DNA of 64,000 bases, from positions 434,001 through 498,000 of the forward strand of contig NZ_AP026442.1 in NCBI RefSeq assembly GCF_027923705.1. Reading direction: 5' to 3'. Of the stretch, positions 9,557 through 17,319 are shown in pieces. Every line of letters starts with the position of its first letter. The stretch's first letter is position 1. The stretch is from Cellulomonas sp. NTE-D12. Its GTDB lineage: Bacteria > Actinomycetota > Actinomycetes > Actinomycetales > Cellulomonadaceae. The position numbers and the translations under genes are program-made. The notes below the pieces were generated by a model. The model made no database searches. It was not told the DNA's origin and saw nothing but the letters and a program-made list of their open reading frames with translations.

Positions 9557-9606
9557 CCGCACCCGCTGCACCGACCGCACCAGCTGCACCGACCGCACTC
9601 GCTGGA
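9553..9606 (+). repeat. Three tandem 18-bp repeats between purA and purD
   Basis: Units at 9553-9570, 9571-9588 and 9589-9606 follow the pattern CYGACCGCACYMGCTGSA and differ at only a few bases. The first unit contains the purA stop codon. They fill most of the 93-bp purA-purD gap, ending 43 bases before purD. Confidence 0.8.
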
Positions 9607-9649
9607 CGGCGCCGGGCGGCCGCCGGGGCGGCCGTTACGCTCGGCCGTC

Positions 9650-10915
9650 GTGGAGATCCTCGTCGTCGGCACCGGTGCCCGTGAGCACGCGATCGTGCGT
9701 GCGCTGTCGCTCGACCCGGCCGTGACCGGCCTGCACGCCGCGCCCGGCAACCCGGGGATCGGCGCGCTGGCGCAGCTGCACCCGGTGGACGTGCTCGACG
9801 GTGCCGCGGTGGCGGCGCTGGCGACCGAGCTGAGCGTGGACCTCGTCGTCGTGGGCCCCGAGGCGCCCCTGGTCGCGGGCGTGGCGGACGCCGTGCGCGC
9901 GGCGGGGATCCCGGTGTTCGGACCGTCCGGTGCGGCGGCGATGCTCGAGGGGTCGAAGGCGTTCGCTAAGGACGTGATGGCGGCAGCCGGGGTCCCGACG
10001 GCGGCGGCGCGGGTCGCGACGACGGTCGACGAGGTGGCGGCGGCGCTCGACGAGTTCGGCGCCCCGCACGTGGTGAAGGACGACGGGCTGGCCGCCGGCA
10101 AGGGTGTGGTGGTCACCTCCGACCGGGACGCCGCGCTGGCCCACGCCGCCGAGTGCCTGGCCAAGCCGGGCGGCCGCGTGGTGGTCGAGGAGTACCTCGA
10201 CGGTCCCGAGGTGTCGCTGTTCGTGCTGAGCGACGGCGCGGACGTGGTGCCGCTGGTGCCGGCGCAGGACTTCAAGCGCGTCGGGGACGGCGATGCCGGG
10301 CCCAACACGGGCGGCATGGGCGCGTACTCGCCGCTGCCGTGGGCGCCGGCCGGGCTGGTGGACGAGGTCGTCGAGACGGTCGCGAGGCCGACGATCGCCG
10401 AGATGGCGCGGCGGGGGACGCCGTTCGCCGGTGTCCTGTACTGCGGGCTCGCGCTGACCAGCCGCGGGGTGCGCGTCGTGGAGTTCAACGCCCGGTTCGG
10501 CGACCCGGAGACGCAGGTGGTGCTCGCCCGCCTCCGCACGCCGCTGTCCGGCGTGCTGCTGGCGTCCGCGACCGGGCGGCTCGGCTCGATCGAGCCGCTG
10601 ACCTGGGACGACGGTGCGGCCGTCACCGTGGTGGTCGCCTCGCACGGGTACCCGGTGCAGGCTCGCAGCGGCGACCCGATCACCGGGATCGCGGACGCCG
10701 AGCAGCTGCCGCAGGTGCATGTGCTGCACGCCGGGACGGCGCTGGACCAGGACGGGCACCTGGTGTCCGCGGGCGGCCGGGTGCTGTCGGTGGTCGGCAG
10801 CGGAGCCACGCTGACCGCCGCGCGCGAGGCCGCGTATGCCGGTGTCGCCGCGATCGACCTGCCCGGGTCGCACCACCGGTCGGACATCGCGCTGGCAGCG
10901 GCGCAGGGCGTCTGA
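9650..10915 (+). CDS. purD: Phosphoribosylamine-glycine ligase (GAR synthetase)
   Basis: An ATP-grasp enzyme joining 5-phosphoribosylamine and glycine, step 2 of de novo purine synthesis. The 421 residues begin MEILVVGTGAREHAIVRAL, the family's N-terminal signature (EILVVGTGAREHA). GPEAPLVAGV, SGAAAMLEGSKAFAKD, DDGLAAGKGVVV, and GGMGAYSPLPW then FNARFGDPETQ follow in the usual order. The start is GTG 9650. A TACGCT -10-like box lies at 9636-9641, eight bases before it, and there is no SD, so the mRNA may be nearly leaderless. Confidence 0.97.
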   Translation: MEILVVGTGAREHAIVRALSLDPAVTGLHAAPGNPGIGALAQLHPVDVLDGAAVAALATELSVDLVVVGPEAPLVAGVADAVRAAGIPVFGPSGAAAMLEGSKAFAKDVMAAAGVPTAAARVATTVDEVAAALDEFGAPHVVKDDGLAAGKGVVVTSDRDAALAHAAECLAKPGGRVVVEEYLDGPEVSLFVLSDGADVVPLVPAQDFKRVGDGDAGPNTGGMGAYSPLPWAPAGLVDEVVETVARPTIAEMARRGTPFAGVLYCGLALTSRGVRVVEFNARFGDPETQVVLARLRTPLSGVLLASATGRLGSIEPLTWDDGAAVTVVVASHGYPVQARSGDPITGIADAEQLPQVHVLHAGTALDQDGHLVSAGGRVLSVVGSGATLTAAREAAYAGVAAIDLPGSHHRSDIALAAAQGV

Positions 10916-10927
10916 GCGCGACTCCCC

Positions 10928-10980
10928 GCCTGCGTCAACAAATGGTTGACGCAGGCGTCCACGTCAAGCAATGATTGACG
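10928..10980. promoter_or_regulatory. Two tandem operators overlapping a candidate leaderless promoter
   Basis: Site 1 (10933-10951) and site 2 (10962-10980) share the 19-mer pattern CGTCAASMAATGRTTGACG, with starts 29 bp apart. Site 1 extends to 12-13-bp perfect arms (10927-10939 with 10945-10957). A candidate promoter is embedded: -35 TTGACG at 10946-10951, an 18-bp spacer, and -10 AATGAT at 10970-10975. This would place transcription start at or very near the ATG at 10982. A dimeric repressor binding both sites would block -35 and -10 together. Confidence 0.75.
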
Positions 10981-10981
10981 C

Positions 10982-11590
10982 ATGACGACGTCCGACCCGA
11001 CCCGTCCCACCCTTCGCGAGCACCTGGCCGCCGCGCTCGACGCGGCCGAGCCGGACCTCGCCGCCCGGCTCGAGCACGAGCCCGGCTCGCACCTCGACCT
11101 GGTCCGCCTTGCTCGGGCCGCGTACGACGAGACCGGTCAGCTGCTGGTCGCCGCCGTCGGCTCGGCGCGCTCGGCAGGGTGCACGTGGGAGCAGATCGGC
11201 GACGTGCTGGGCATGACGCGGCAGGCCGCGCAGCAGCGGTACGGCCGGCGGGACGAGCTGCCGGACCCGGCGGAGTCGACGGCGGAGGCCGCGCCGCACC
11301 GGCGGCAGCTGCTGACGCCGCTGACGGCGTTCAACGAGATGCGGGTGCTCGAGCGCGCGGGCCGGTACGGCTGGCACGCGGTGGCCTACGGCCCGCTGTT
11401 CTTCGAGGTCGAGGAGTCCGACCAGCAGTGGGAGCACCACCGCTCCTACGTCGGCGCGGGGCCCCTGCGGCCGGGGGACGGCTGGCAGCGCATCGGGACG
11501 ATGTGGTTCCCGTGGGTCTACTGGAAGCGGCCGCTGGGCGTGGCGCCGCTGCCCGGCCTGCGGGACGTGCGGGACCTGCTGCTGCCCTGA
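10982..11590 (+). CDS. HTH-containing protein of unknown function
   Basis: A 202-residue protein. Residues about 60-85 (GCTWEQIGDVLGMTRQAAQQR) look like a helix-turn-helix of the sigma region 4 / transposase-like type. The C-terminal half (about 110-200) is Trp/Tyr-rich (YGWHAVAYGPLFFEVEESD, then IGTMWFPWVYWKRPLG) and unlike any domain I can name. There is no SD before the ATG; instead tandem palindromes end one base before it. It sits between purD and purC, but nothing else links it to purines. The simplest inference is an autoregulated DNA-binding protein. Confidence 0.7.
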   Translation: MTTSDPTRPTLREHLAAALDAAEPDLAARLEHEPGSHLDLVRLARAAYDETGQLLVAAVGSARSAGCTWEQIGDVLGMTRQAAQQRYGRRDELPDPAESTAEAAPHRRQLLTPLTAFNEMRVLERAGRYGWHAVAYGPLFFEVEESDQQWEHHRSYVGAGPLRPGDGWQRIGTMWFPWVYWKRPLGVAPLPGLRDVRDLLLP

Positions 11591-11697
11591 CCTGGGTCGT
11601 CGTCCTCGGGTCCCGCTCCCGGCAGTCGCACCGTCGCCCGGCGCTGCGCGGCGGACGGCCGTGCGGCGCCCGCGACGCCTGGGGGAGGATGACGGCC

Positions 11698-12621
11698 ATG
11701 GCGGATGCGGTGGACCTGACCGGCTGGACGCACGCGTACTCGGGCAAGGTGCGCGACCTCTACGTCCCGGCGGAGGACCCGTCGGGCGCGGCGATCTTCG
11801 AGCGGTACGGCGACGTGGTGCTCGTCGTGGCCAGCGACCGGATCTCCGCCTACGACCACGTGCTGAGCCCGGGCATCCCCGGCAAGGGCGTGGTACTGAC
11901 CCAGCTCAGCCTGTGGTGGTTCGAGCAGCTCGCCGCGCTCGTGCCGAACCACGTCGTCTCCACCGACGTGCCGGCGGCGGTGGCGGGCCGGGCGATGATC
12001 TGCCGCCGGCTGACCATGTTCCCCGTCGAGTGCGTCGCCCGCGGGTACCTCACCGGCTCCGGGCTGGTCGAGTACCGCACCAACGGTCAGGTGACCGGCA
12101 TCCCGCTGCCTCCCGGCCTGGTGGACGGGTCACGCCTGCCGGAACCGATCTTCACGCCCGCCACCAAGGCCGAGTACGGCGAGCACGACGAGAACGTGCC
12201 GTTCGCGGCCGTCGCGGACCTGGTCGGCCGGGACGCCGCCGCAACGCTGCGCGACCTGACGCTGGCGGTCTACGCCCGTGCCGAGCAGATCGCCCGCGAG
12301 CGCGGCGTGATCCTCGCGGACACCAAGCTCGAGTTCGGCACCGACCCGGTCACCGGGCAGATCACCCTCGGCGACGAGGTGCTCACCCCGGACTCCTCGC
12401 GGTTCTGGCCGGCCGACGAGTGGGAGCCGGGGCACGCGCAGCCCAGCTTCGACAAGCAGTACGTGCGCGACTGGCTGACCTCGGACGCCTCCGGGTGGGA
12501 CCGTGCCGGCGACGCCGAGCCGCCGCAGCTGCCGGCGGAGGTGGTCGCGCGGACCCGGGACCGGTACCTCGAGGCGTACCAGCGCATCACCGGGTCGCCG
12601 CTGGTGGTGCCGGAGGCCTGA
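11698..12621 (+). CDS. purC: Phosphoribosylaminoimidazole-succinocarboxamide synthase (SAICAR synthetase)
   Basis: It adds aspartate to CAIR in purine synthesis. The 307-residue length is typical for the actinobacterial type. Motifs: YSGKVRDLY near the N-terminus, VASDRISAYDHVL, PVECVARGYLTGSG, KAEYGEHDENV, ILADTKLEFG and the DSSRFWPADEW signature. Of two ATGs, 11698 is chosen because GGGGGAGG ends nine bases before it and overlaps the alternative at 11689. Confidence 0.96.
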   Translation: MADAVDLTGWTHAYSGKVRDLYVPAEDPSGAAIFERYGDVVLVVASDRISAYDHVLSPGIPGKGVVLTQLSLWWFEQLAALVPNHVVSTDVPAAVAGRAMICRRLTMFPVECVARGYLTGSGLVEYRTNGQVTGIPLPPGLVDGSRLPEPIFTPATKAEYGEHDENVPFAAVADLVGRDAAATLRDLTLAVYARAEQIARERGVILADTKLEFGTDPVTGQITLGDEVLTPDSSRFWPADEWEPGHAQPSFDKQYVRDWLTSDASGWDRAGDAEPPQLPAEVVARTRDRYLEAYQRITGSPLVVPEA

Positions 12622-12674
12622 CGACGACCCGTTCGGCGGGCGGACGCCCCGATCGGCTCGTGGGGACCCCGCTC

Positions 12675-12680
12675 TAGGAT
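12675..12680 (+). promoter_or_regulatory. Putative -10 box (TAGGAT) of purS-purQ
   Basis: TAGGAT matches TANNNT and would start a transcript about 34 bases before the purS GTG. The -35 element is not obvious. Confidence 0.4.
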
Positions 12681-12720
12681 GGGCGCCGACCCCCGTTCGC
12701 CACGCCCGTCTGGAGCTGCT

Positions 12721-13005
12721 GTGGGACTCGTCGTCGTCGACGTCATGCCGAAGCCCGAGATCCTCGACCCGCAGGGCAAGGCCGTCGCCGGCGCACTGCC
12801 GCGGCTCGGGTTCGCCCAGTTCGTCTCGGTGCGGCAGGGCAAGCGGTTCGAGCTCGAGGTCGACGGGCCGGTGACGCCCGAGGTGCTCGAGGCGGCGGCC
12901 GAGGCCGCGCGCCAGGTGCTGAGCAACCCGGTGATCGAGGACGTGGTCAACGTGGCCGACGCGGAGGCCGAGGGCTCGTCGACCGCGGCAGGGGCCGACG
13001 CCTGA
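12721..13005 (+). CDS. purS: Phosphoribosylformylglycinamidine synthase subunit PurS
   Basis: A 94-residue protein of the small FGAM synthase subunit family, which bridges PurQ and PurL and helps pass ammonia. It begins MGLVVVDVMPKPEILDPQGKA, matching the conserved VxVxxKxxilDPQG start. A central FVSVRQGKRFELE strand and an acidic, Ala-rich C-terminal extension follow. GTG 12721 has GGAGCTGCT upstream. Its TGA overlaps the purQ ATG by one base (TGATG). Confidence 0.95.
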   Translation: MGLVVVDVMPKPEILDPQGKAVAGALPRLGFAQFVSVRQGKRFELEVDGPVTPEVLEAAAEAARQVLSNPVIEDVVNVADAEAEGSSTAAGADA

Positions 13006-13700
13006 TGACGCGCATCGGTGTGGTGACGTTCCCCGGGACGCTCGACGACCGGGACGCCGCCCGTGCCGTCCGGCTGTCGGGTGCGGAGGCGGTGCCGCTG
13101 TGGCACGCCGACGAGGACCTGCACGGCGTGGACGCCGTGGTGCTGCCGGGCGGCTTCTCCTACGGCGACTACCTGCGCGCCGGGGCGATCAGCCGGTTCG
13201 CGCCGGTGATGACGTCGATCGTCGAGGCCGCCGGCAAGGGGATGCCGGTGCTGGGCATCTGCAACGGGTTCCAGGTGCTCACCGAGGCGCACCTGCTGCC
13301 CGGGTCGATGGTGAAGAACGACCACCTCCACTTCGTGTGCCGGGAGCAGCAGCTCGAGGTGGAGAACGTCGACACCCCGTGGACGCGCGAGTACACGCGC
13401 GGCGAGGTGATCACGGTCCCGCTGAAGAACCAGGACGGGCAGTACGTCGCGGACGAGCACACGCTCGACGAGCTCGAGGGGGAGGGCCGTGTGGTGTTCC
13501 GCTACCGCGGCTGGAACCCCAACGGCTCTCGCCGGGACATCGCCGGCATCTGCAACGCGGCGGGCAACGTCGTCGGCCTGATGCCGCACCCGGAGCATGC
13601 GGTGGAGCCAGGCTTCGGGCCGGACGGTGCACGCGGACCGCGGACGGGGACCGACGGGATGCGGTTCTTCACCTCGGTGCTGCACACGCTCGTCGGCTGA
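13005..13700 (+). CDS. purQ: Phosphoribosylformylglycinamidine synthase subunit PurQ (glutaminase)
   Basis: A class I glutamine amidotransferase supplying ammonia to PurL. The 231 residues include GGFSYGDYLRAGAI (oxyanion region), the nucleophile elbow VLGICNGFQVL with the catalytic Cys, and the His-Glu pair in GLMPHPEHAVEP. The start overlaps the purS stop, so the two are translated together. PurL, the third subunit, is 18 kb away at 31532. Confidence 0.96.
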   Translation: MTRIGVVTFPGTLDDRDAARAVRLSGAEAVPLWHADEDLHGVDAVVLPGGFSYGDYLRAGAISRFAPVMTSIVEAAGKGMPVLGICNGFQVLTEAHLLPGSMVKNDHLHFVCREQQLEVENVDTPWTREYTRGEVITVPLKNQDGQYVADEHTLDELEGEGRVVFRYRGWNPNGSRRDIAGICNAAGNVVGLMPHPEHAVEPGFGPDGARGPRTGTDGMRFFTSVLHTLVG

Positions 13701-13715
13701 CGCCGCTGGGTGCGG

Positions 13716-13733
13716 GGCCGCTGTCACGCGGCC
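13716..13733. terminator. Weak hairpin between convergent purQ and the DUF1345 gene
   Basis: GGCCGC / GCGGCC with a six-base loop lies in the 52-bp gap between the two convergent stops. The stem is short and no T tract follows, so this is a weak call. Confidence 0.3.
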
Positions 13734-13752
13734 GCGTGCGGCTGCCCGGGCG

Positions 13753-14433
13753 CTACTTCGACAGCCCCGCCACCAGGTTGACCAGCAGCGCCAGGATCAC
13801 GGTGCCGAACAGGTAGGACAGCAGGGCGTGCACCTGCGCGGTGCGGCGGAACGCCGACGCCTTGAGGTCGGTGTCCGAGATCGCGAAGCTCATCCCGACC
13901 GTGACGGCGATGTACGTGAAGTCGGTGTAGCAGGGCGGCTCGCTCTGGTGGAAGTCGATGCCGCCGTCCGGGCCGGTGTAGTACATCCGTGCGTAGCGCA
14001 GCGCGAACATCGTGTGGATCGCGGCCCACGACGCGAAGATCGCCGCCAGCACCGTGGCCATGCCGAGGGCGCCGGCCTTCTTCTCGGCGCCGGTCCAGAC
14101 CAGGACCACCCCGGACAGGCTCGCCATCGCCGCCGTGAACACGATGACGTGCGCCGCGATCCGCTCCGGCTCCTCGCGCGTGGCGTGCGCGGCGGTCTCC
14201 GTGGCGTTCATCGGCACGATCACCAGCCACGTCCACAGGGTCGACAGGAGGCCGGTGGTCGCCCAGGCGCCCATCAGGGCCGCCACGGCCGAGCTCCACG
14301 TGAGCGCCAGGCCCACGGCGACGCCCGCGACGGCGGAGACTGCGATCCGGATACCGGGGCGCACGTCGAGCCACCCGCTGAGCCGGCGCAGGCGGCGGCT
14401 CTGAGCGGGATCCGTGGAGTGGTGGTCGGCCAT
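13753..14433 (-). CDS. DUF1345 family membrane protein
   Basis: A 226-residue integral membrane protein with about five or six hydrophobic helices. The DUF1345 signature is present: the PPCYTDFTYIAVTVGMSF segment followed by SDTDLKASAFRR, and ALLSYLFGTVILAL near the C-terminus. ATG 14433 is preferred over an upstream TTG that adds four residues. Its function is unknown in the family; it is convergent with purQ. Confidence 0.85.
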   Translation of the reverse strand: MADHHSTDPAQSRRLRRLSGWLDVRPGIRIAVSAVAGVAVGLALTWSSAVAALMGAWATTGLLSTLWTWLVIVPMNATETAAHATREEPERIAAHVIVFTAAMASLSGVVLVWTGAEKKAGALGMATVLAAIFASWAAIHTMFALRYARMYYTGPDGGIDFHQSEPPCYTDFTYIAVTVGMSFAISDTDLKASAFRRTAQVHALLSYLFGTVILALLVNLVAGLSK

Positions 14434-14501
14434 GGGAGCAGTCAACCGCCTGCCGGCCCGCGCGGCCCGCGGCGGGCCGGGTGCCGGGCTGGCGACCGGC
14501 C

Positions 14502-14507
14502 TAGAGT
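14502..14507 (+). promoter_or_regulatory. Putative -10 box (TAGAGT) of the VIT1-type gene
   Basis: TAGAGT fits TANNNT; the transcript would start about 47 bases before the ATG at 14561. It lies in the region between two divergent membrane-protein genes. Confidence 0.4.
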
Positions 14508-14560
14508 CGTGAGCAGGGCCGCCGTGCCGGTGGCCGTCACCCCTTCACCCTGGAGTCGCC

Positions 14561-15337
14561 ATGACCGATGCGCCCGAGTCGACGTCGTCCGCCCCGCAGC
14601 CGACCCAGCCCACGGCTGACGGTCAGGAGCCCGCCGAGCTGCACGAGGAGCCGCACGACGCGAACGTCGGCTCGCGGCTGAACTGGCTGCGCGCCGGGGT
14701 GCTGGGCGCCAACGACGGCATCGTCTCCACGGCCGGCATCGTCATCGGCGTCGCCGGCGCGACCACGTCGGTGACTGCCATCGCCACCGCCGGCATCGCC
14801 GGCATGGTCGCCGGCTCCCTGTCGATGGCCGGCGGCGAGTACGTGTCCGTCAGCACCCAGCGCGACACCGAGAAGGCGCTGCTGACCAAGGAGCGCTGGG
14901 AGCTGGAGAACATGCCGGACGAGGAGCTCGAGGAGCTCACGCGCCTCTACGAGGCGAAGGGCATCTCGCGGCGGGTCGCCGAGGAGGTGGCGCGCGACCT
15001 CACCAGGAACGACGCCCTGCGGGCGCACGCGGAGACGGAGCTCGGCCTCGACCCGGACGACCTGACGAACCCGTGGCACGCCGCCGGGTCGTCGTTCATC
15101 TCGTTCGCGGTGGGCGCCCTGATCCCGCTGGTCGTGATCCTGCTGCCGATCAACGGTGCGCGGGTGTGGGCGACCGTCGGCGCGGTGATCCTCGGGCTGA
15201 TCCTCACCGGGTTCCTCAGCGCCCGGCTCGGCAAGGCGCCCGAGGGTCGGGCGATCCTGCGGAACGTCGGCATGGGCATCCTGACCATGGCGATCACCTA
15301 CGCCGTCGGCAAGATCTTCGGGACGACGGTGGCCTGA
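14561..15337 (+). CDS. VIT1/CCC1-type iron/manganese transporter
   Basis: A 258-residue membrane protein of the vacuolar iron transporter family. The first helix carries GANDGIVSTAGIVIGVAGA; the second has AGIAGMVAGSLSMAGGEYVSVSTQRDTE, where Met, Gly and Glu form the metal path. A soluble, acidic metal-binding loop (about 105-165, Glu-rich with EELEELTRLYEAKGIS) separates two N-terminal from three C-terminal helices. The predicted role is moving Fe2+ or Mn2+ out of the cytoplasm. ATG 14561 follows CTGGAG. The N-terminal 35 residues are low-complexity Pro/Glu/Gln. Confidence 0.9.
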   Translation: MTDAPESTSSAPQPTQPTADGQEPAELHEEPHDANVGSRLNWLRAGVLGANDGIVSTAGIVIGVAGATTSVTAIATAGIAGMVAGSLSMAGGEYVSVSTQRDTEKALLTKERWELENMPDEELEELTRLYEAKGISRRVAEEVARDLTRNDALRAHAETELGLDPDDLTNPWHAAGSSFISFAVGALIPLVVILLPINGARVWATVGAVILGLILTGFLSARLGKAPEGRAILRNVGMGILTMAITYAVGKIFGTTVA

Positions 15338-15341
15338 CCCG

Positions 15342-15363
15342 CCCCGCGGGACGATCCGCGGGG
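15342..15363. terminator. Hairpin after the VIT1-type gene
   Basis: CCCCGCGG / CCGCGGGG stem with a six-base loop, five bases after the stop at 15337 and before the convergent metZ stop at 15408. It has no T tract. It is a plausible bidirectional terminator. Confidence 0.5.
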
Positions 15364-15407
15364 GTCACGCCACCGCTCGCCGGGCGACCGGTCTGTCAGC
15401 CGCCCGG

Positions 15408-16670
15408 TCAGCCCGCGGAGCCGGCGGCGTCGAGCGCCTGGGACAGGTCGTCGACCAGGTCGTCCACGTCCTCCAGGCCGACGGACAGGCGGACCGTCGA
15501 CTCGGCGATGCCCACCGCCGCGCGCCCGGCGGCACCGAGCTTGCGGTGCGTCGTCGTCGCCGGGTGCGTGACCATCGACTTGGCGTCGCCGAGGTTGTTG
15601 GACACGTCGATCACCCGCAGGGCGTCCAGCACCGCGAACGTGCGGCGCTTGGCCTCGTCCCCACCGGCACCCTCCGGCACCGCCAGCTCGAACGTCACCA
15701 CGGTGCCGCCGCCCGTCTGCTGCGCCAGCGCGAGCTGGTGCTGGGGGTGCGACGGCAGGAACGGGTAGCGGACGCCGGCGACGGCCGGGTGCTGCTCCAG
15801 CCACTCCGCGAGGCGCAGCGCCGACGCGGCCTGGTGGCGCACCCGCAGCGACATCGTCTCGAGCCCCTTGAGCAGCACCCAGGCGTTGAACGGCGACAGC
15901 GACGGACCGGTGTTGCGGATCAGGGTGCGGACGGGACCGTGCAGCAGCTCCGTCGACCCGAGGATCGCCCCGCCGAGCACCCGGCCCTGCCCGTCGATGT
16001 GCTTGGTGGCGGAGTAGACCACCACGTCGGCGCCGTGCTCGAGCGGGCGGGAGAAGACCGGGGTGGCGAAGACGTTGTCGACCACCACGACGGCGCCGGC
16101 GGCGTGCGCCAGGGCGGACACCGCGGCGATGTCGACCAGGTCCTGCATCGGGTTGGACGGCGTCTCGAAGAAGACGACGTCGGCAGGGGTGGCCAGCGCG
16201 GCCTCCCACTGCTCCGGCACGTGGCCGTCGACGTAGTCGGTCCGCACGCCCCAGCGGGCGAGGATCTCGTCGAAGATCACGATCGACGAGCCGAACAGGG
16301 CGCGGGCGGCGACGATCCGGGAGCCCGACGAGACGAGCGCGGCGAGCGTGGTGAACACGGCGGACATGCCGCTGGACGTGGCGACCGCCGCCTCGGCACC
16401 CTCGAGCAGGCGCAGGCGCTCCTCGAACGTCGACACCGTCGGGTTGCCGTAGCGGGAGTACTGGAACCGGTCGGCCTCACCGGCGAAGGCCGCCTCGGCG
16501 TCCGCCGACCGCTCGTAGACGTAGCCCTGCGTGAGGAACAGCGCCTCGGACGTCTCGTCGAAACCCGAGCGCACCAGGCCGCCGCGCACGGCGAGCGTGT
16601 CGGGCCGCAGCCCGGCCCGGTCCACCCGGCGGTCGTCCCAGTCGGCAGGTCCCGGGACCCGGCGGCTCAC
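15408..16670 (-). CDS. metZ: O-succinylhomoserine sulfhydrylase (or O-acetylhomoserine sulfhydrylase)
   Basis: A PLP enzyme of the Cys/Met metabolism family that makes homocysteine from an acylated homoserine and sulfide. The 420 residues show FQYSRYGNPTV near residue 70, ATSSGMSAVF, VDNVFATPV, and the PLP lysine in VVYSATKHIDGQGR (Lys223). RNTGPSLSPFNAW and LRVIDVSNNLGD follow, and the latter favours MetZ over a gamma-synthase. The GTG start at 16670 overlaps the stop of the upstream rhodanese gene (GTGA). Both are the minus-strand output of the SAM-I riboswitch at 17094-17201, which fits end-product control by S-adenosylmethionine. Specificity for succinyl versus acetyl ester is not proven by sequence. 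Confidence 0.92.
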   Translation of the reverse strand: MSRRVPGPADWDDRRVDRAGLRPDTLAVRGGLVRSGFDETSEALFLTQGYVYERSADAEAAFAGEADRFQYSRYGNPTVSTFEERLRLLEGAEAAVATSSGMSAVFTTLAALVSSGSRIVAARALFGSSIVIFDEILARWGVRTDYVDGHVPEQWEAALATPADVVFFETPSNPMQDLVDIAAVSALAHAAGAVVVVDNVFATPVFSRPLEHGADVVVYSATKHIDGQGRVLGGAILGSTELLHGPVRTLIRNTGPSLSPFNAWVLLKGLETMSLRVRHQAASALRLAEWLEQHPAVAGVRYPFLPSHPQHQLALAQQTGGGTVVTFELAVPEGAGGDEAKRRTFAVLDALRVIDVSNNLGDAKSMVTHPATTTHRKLGAAGRAAVGIAESTVRLSVGLEDVDDLVDDLSQALDAAGSAG

Positions 16671-17086
16671 GCCTGCCGCCACGGCAGGCCGTCGGCGCGC
16701 CAGCCCGTGTGGCCACGCTGCCCGTCCGGGCCGACGTCGCCCTCGAAGCCCTGCAGCACGTTGTGCACGGGACCGTAGCCGGCGGCCTGCGCCGCGAGCC
16801 CCGCGGCGACGGACCGCACGCCCGACCGGCACAGGAACACGAGGTCCCGGCCGTCACCGGGCTGCACGCCGGCCAGCGCCAGCTGGTCGAGGAACTGCGG
16901 GTTCACCGCGTGCGTGGTCCCGCTCAGCCACTCGACGAACACGGGCTCGCGGCCCAGGTCCGCCGTGTCCGGCACGCCGATCTGCTGCCACTCGCCGGCC
17001 GTGCGGACGTCGACCAGCACGGCACGCTCGTCGGACGCGAGCAGGTCCCAGGCCTCGCGCGGGGTCAGGTCGTCGATGTCGCTCAT
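16667..17086 (-). CDS. Rhodanese-like domain protein
   Basis: A 139-residue single rhodanese domain. It has WDLLASDERAVLVDVRTAGEW at the N-terminus and an active-site loop LVFLCRSGVRSVAAG, with catalytic Cys followed by RSGVRS, the canonical six-residue loop. The C-terminal tail GHTGWRADGLPWRQ is the typical end of rhodanese proteins encoded beside metZ. ATG 17086 follows GGAGGAGC. Co-translated with metZ, it probably carries persulfide sulfur for homocysteine synthesis, an inference from context. Confidence 0.92.
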   Translation of the reverse strand: MSDIDDLTPREAWDLLASDERAVLVDVRTAGEWQQIGVPDTADLGREPVFVEWLSGTTHAVNPQFLDQLALAGVQPGDGRDLVFLCRSGVRSVAAGLAAQAAGYGPVHNVLQGFEGDVGPDGQRGHTGWRADGLPWRQA

Positions 17087-17093
17087 GTGCTCC

Positions 17094-17201
17094 TCCATCG
17101 GTCCCGGCGGTAGCACCCGTGTCCGGTCCGCGCCGTGGGGCGTGGTCCGCGGGTTGCTGCGGCGTCGTCGATCCGGGTCTCTCGGCCGCTCTGGATGGTG
17201 G
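17094..17201 (-). promoter_or_regulatory. SAM-I (S-box) riboswitch upstream of rhodanese-metZ
   Basis: Reading the minus strand from about 17201 to 17094, the leader contains AGAGCGGCCGAGAGAC, then GACGCCGCAGCAACC, then GGGTGCTACCGCC and a closing GATGG. These are the conserved S-box core elements in order (AGAG-GG-GAG-GA, GCAACC, GGTGCTA-CC). P1 pairs CCATC (plus 17194-17198) with GATGG (plus 17095-17099), and the 3' strand of P1 runs into the SD GGAGGAG (plus 17090-17096). Ligand-stabilised P1 would therefore cover part of the ribosome site. It controls the methionine genes downstream. Boundaries are approximate. Confidence 0.85.
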
Positions 17202-17205
17202 CGCG

Positions 17206-17211
17206 ATGCTA
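17206..17211 (-). promoter_or_regulatory. Putative -10 box (TAGCAT) of the rhodanese-metZ transcript
   Basis: TAGCAT on the minus strand places transcription start near 17199, exactly at the 5' edge of the S-box element. The -35 region (plus 17229-17234) is weak. Confidence 0.5.
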
Positions 17212-17283
17212 TGCCTCGCTCCGAGGGCCGTCCCAGTGCGCGGACGAAGTGTCTTGCATGGCGAGATAGACGGCCGTCGGCGG

Positions 17284-17313
17284 TTGACAGCGGGCCCAGC
17301 CGCCGCCGAACCT
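17284..17313 (+). promoter_or_regulatory. Putative promoter of the SAM-IV-controlled transcript
   Basis: TTGACA at 17284-17289 matches the consensus -35 exactly; 18 bases on, GAACCT (17308-17313) is a weak -10. Start near 17320 would coincide with the first bases of the SAM-IV aptamer. Confidence 0.5.
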
Positions 17314-17319
17314 CGTCTC

